The notes below the pieces were generated by a model that saw only the letters and a program-made list of their open reading frames with translations, ran no database searches and was not told the DNA's origin. Below are positions 63,909 through 64,000 of a stretch of 64,000 bases of DNA, piece by piece. Source of the stretch: Proteus appendicitidis (GTDB taxonomy: Bacteria > Pseudomonadota > Gammaproteobacteria > Enterobacterales > Enterobacteriaceae); the NCBI RefSeq assembly GCF_030271835.1, contig NZ_CP127389.1, forward strand, positions 3,446,001-3,510,000, in the 5' to 3' direction. Within the stretch, counting starts at the first letter, position 1; every line of letters begins with the position of its first letter. The translations under genes were made by a program, and so were the position numbers.

Positions 63909-64000
63909 TTACGCTGCGATGACTAAAAGCAAGATGACCAGCGCTGCGACAACGTATAGACAATAGAGTCTGAAATCCCCGCCTTGTAGGCATTGGATAC
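63909..64000 (-). CDS. hyfB: Hydrogenase 4 membrane subunit HyfB, C-terminal fragment
   Basis: Only the last 29 residues are in the window, IQCLQGGDFRLYCLYVVAAL then VILLLVIAA and stop. They resemble the C-terminal transmembrane helix of E. coli HyfB. The rest of hyfB, and probably hyfA, lies beyond the right edge. The frame was read directly; two other frames stop or give no match. Confidence 0.85.
   Translation of the reverse strand, partial: IQCLQGGDFRLYCLYVVAALVILLLVIAA

Noticed and set aside
1..64000. CRISPR arrays, insertion sequences and prophage
   Set aside because: No regularly spaced direct repeats, transposase or phage structural gene was found; the only tandem repeat array is coding.

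Overview
The window is chromosomal DNA of an AT-rich enterobacterium, most probably Proteus or a close relative in the Morganellaceae. Three things point there: the low-GC intergenic DNA, protein similarity to E. coli housekeeping genes (RF3, RadA, SerB, NadR, Deo and Hyf proteins), and a gene order that resembles the E. coli serB-radA-nadR / deo / yjj / prfC / rimI-holD / rsmC-leuQPV neighbourhood, rearranged and with other genes added. The genus is an inference; no rRNA is present to settle it.

Layout. 110-3066: a UhpC-like organophosphate antiporter followed by a PykA-type pyruvate kinase. 3070-4983: two AT-rich secreted proteins, one Rap1a/Tai-like and one lipoprotein. 5276-9177: a ROK repressor with a repeated operator-like motif, a TIM-barrel-like protein and an MFS transporter, which look like one uncharacterised catabolic cassette. 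9281-12523: a YbiI-type zinc-finger protein, a PLP-dependent decarboxylase with a perfect CRP site far upstream, and a small periplasmic protein. 12607-18689: the deoCABD nucleoside operon with a deoP2-like CRP/CytR/CRP promoter, and a Vibrio-type NupC transporter with its own CRP-like site. 18978-23515: yjjV, yjjU, an osmY-like BON gene and prfC, in E. coli order, with an interspersed repeat behind prfC.

23793-26215 holds an AbiE-type (type IV) toxin-antitoxin pair and a gene-free tail, where E. coli has yjjG. 26262-28926: rimI, holD, rsmC, two tandem tRNA-Leu(CAG) genes and a Fur-box-preceded yjjZ. 29133-37259: an acetyltransferase, YjbB Na/Pi transporter, PhoA with a triple Pho box, a periplasmic Fes-like esterase with a Fur box, a PrlF-YhaV toxin-antitoxin pair, and a periplasmic TPR-DUF218 protein. 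37643-44749: serB-radA-nadR, divergent smp, then yjjI-yjjW (glycyl radical enzyme and activase), which in E. coli sit next to deoC.

44902-48519 encodes an autotransporter with an 18-unit 45-bp repeat. 48594-53443 is a five-gene nickel/peptide-type ABC importer, probably Ynt. 53848-54837 is a family 2 glycosyltransferase. 55269 to the end is a hydrogenase-4 (hyf) operon truncated by the window edge (HyfB C-terminus to HycI), all on the minus strand. The importer and the hydrogenase plausibly work together: Ynt would supply nickel, HycI matures the NiFe large subunit HyfG, and the membrane subunits couple it to the membrane. No insertion sequence, CRISPR array or prophage was seen. The best candidates for something undescribed are the ROK/TIM-barrel/MFS cassette, the antiporter-pyruvate kinase pair and the Rap1a-like/lipoprotein pair.
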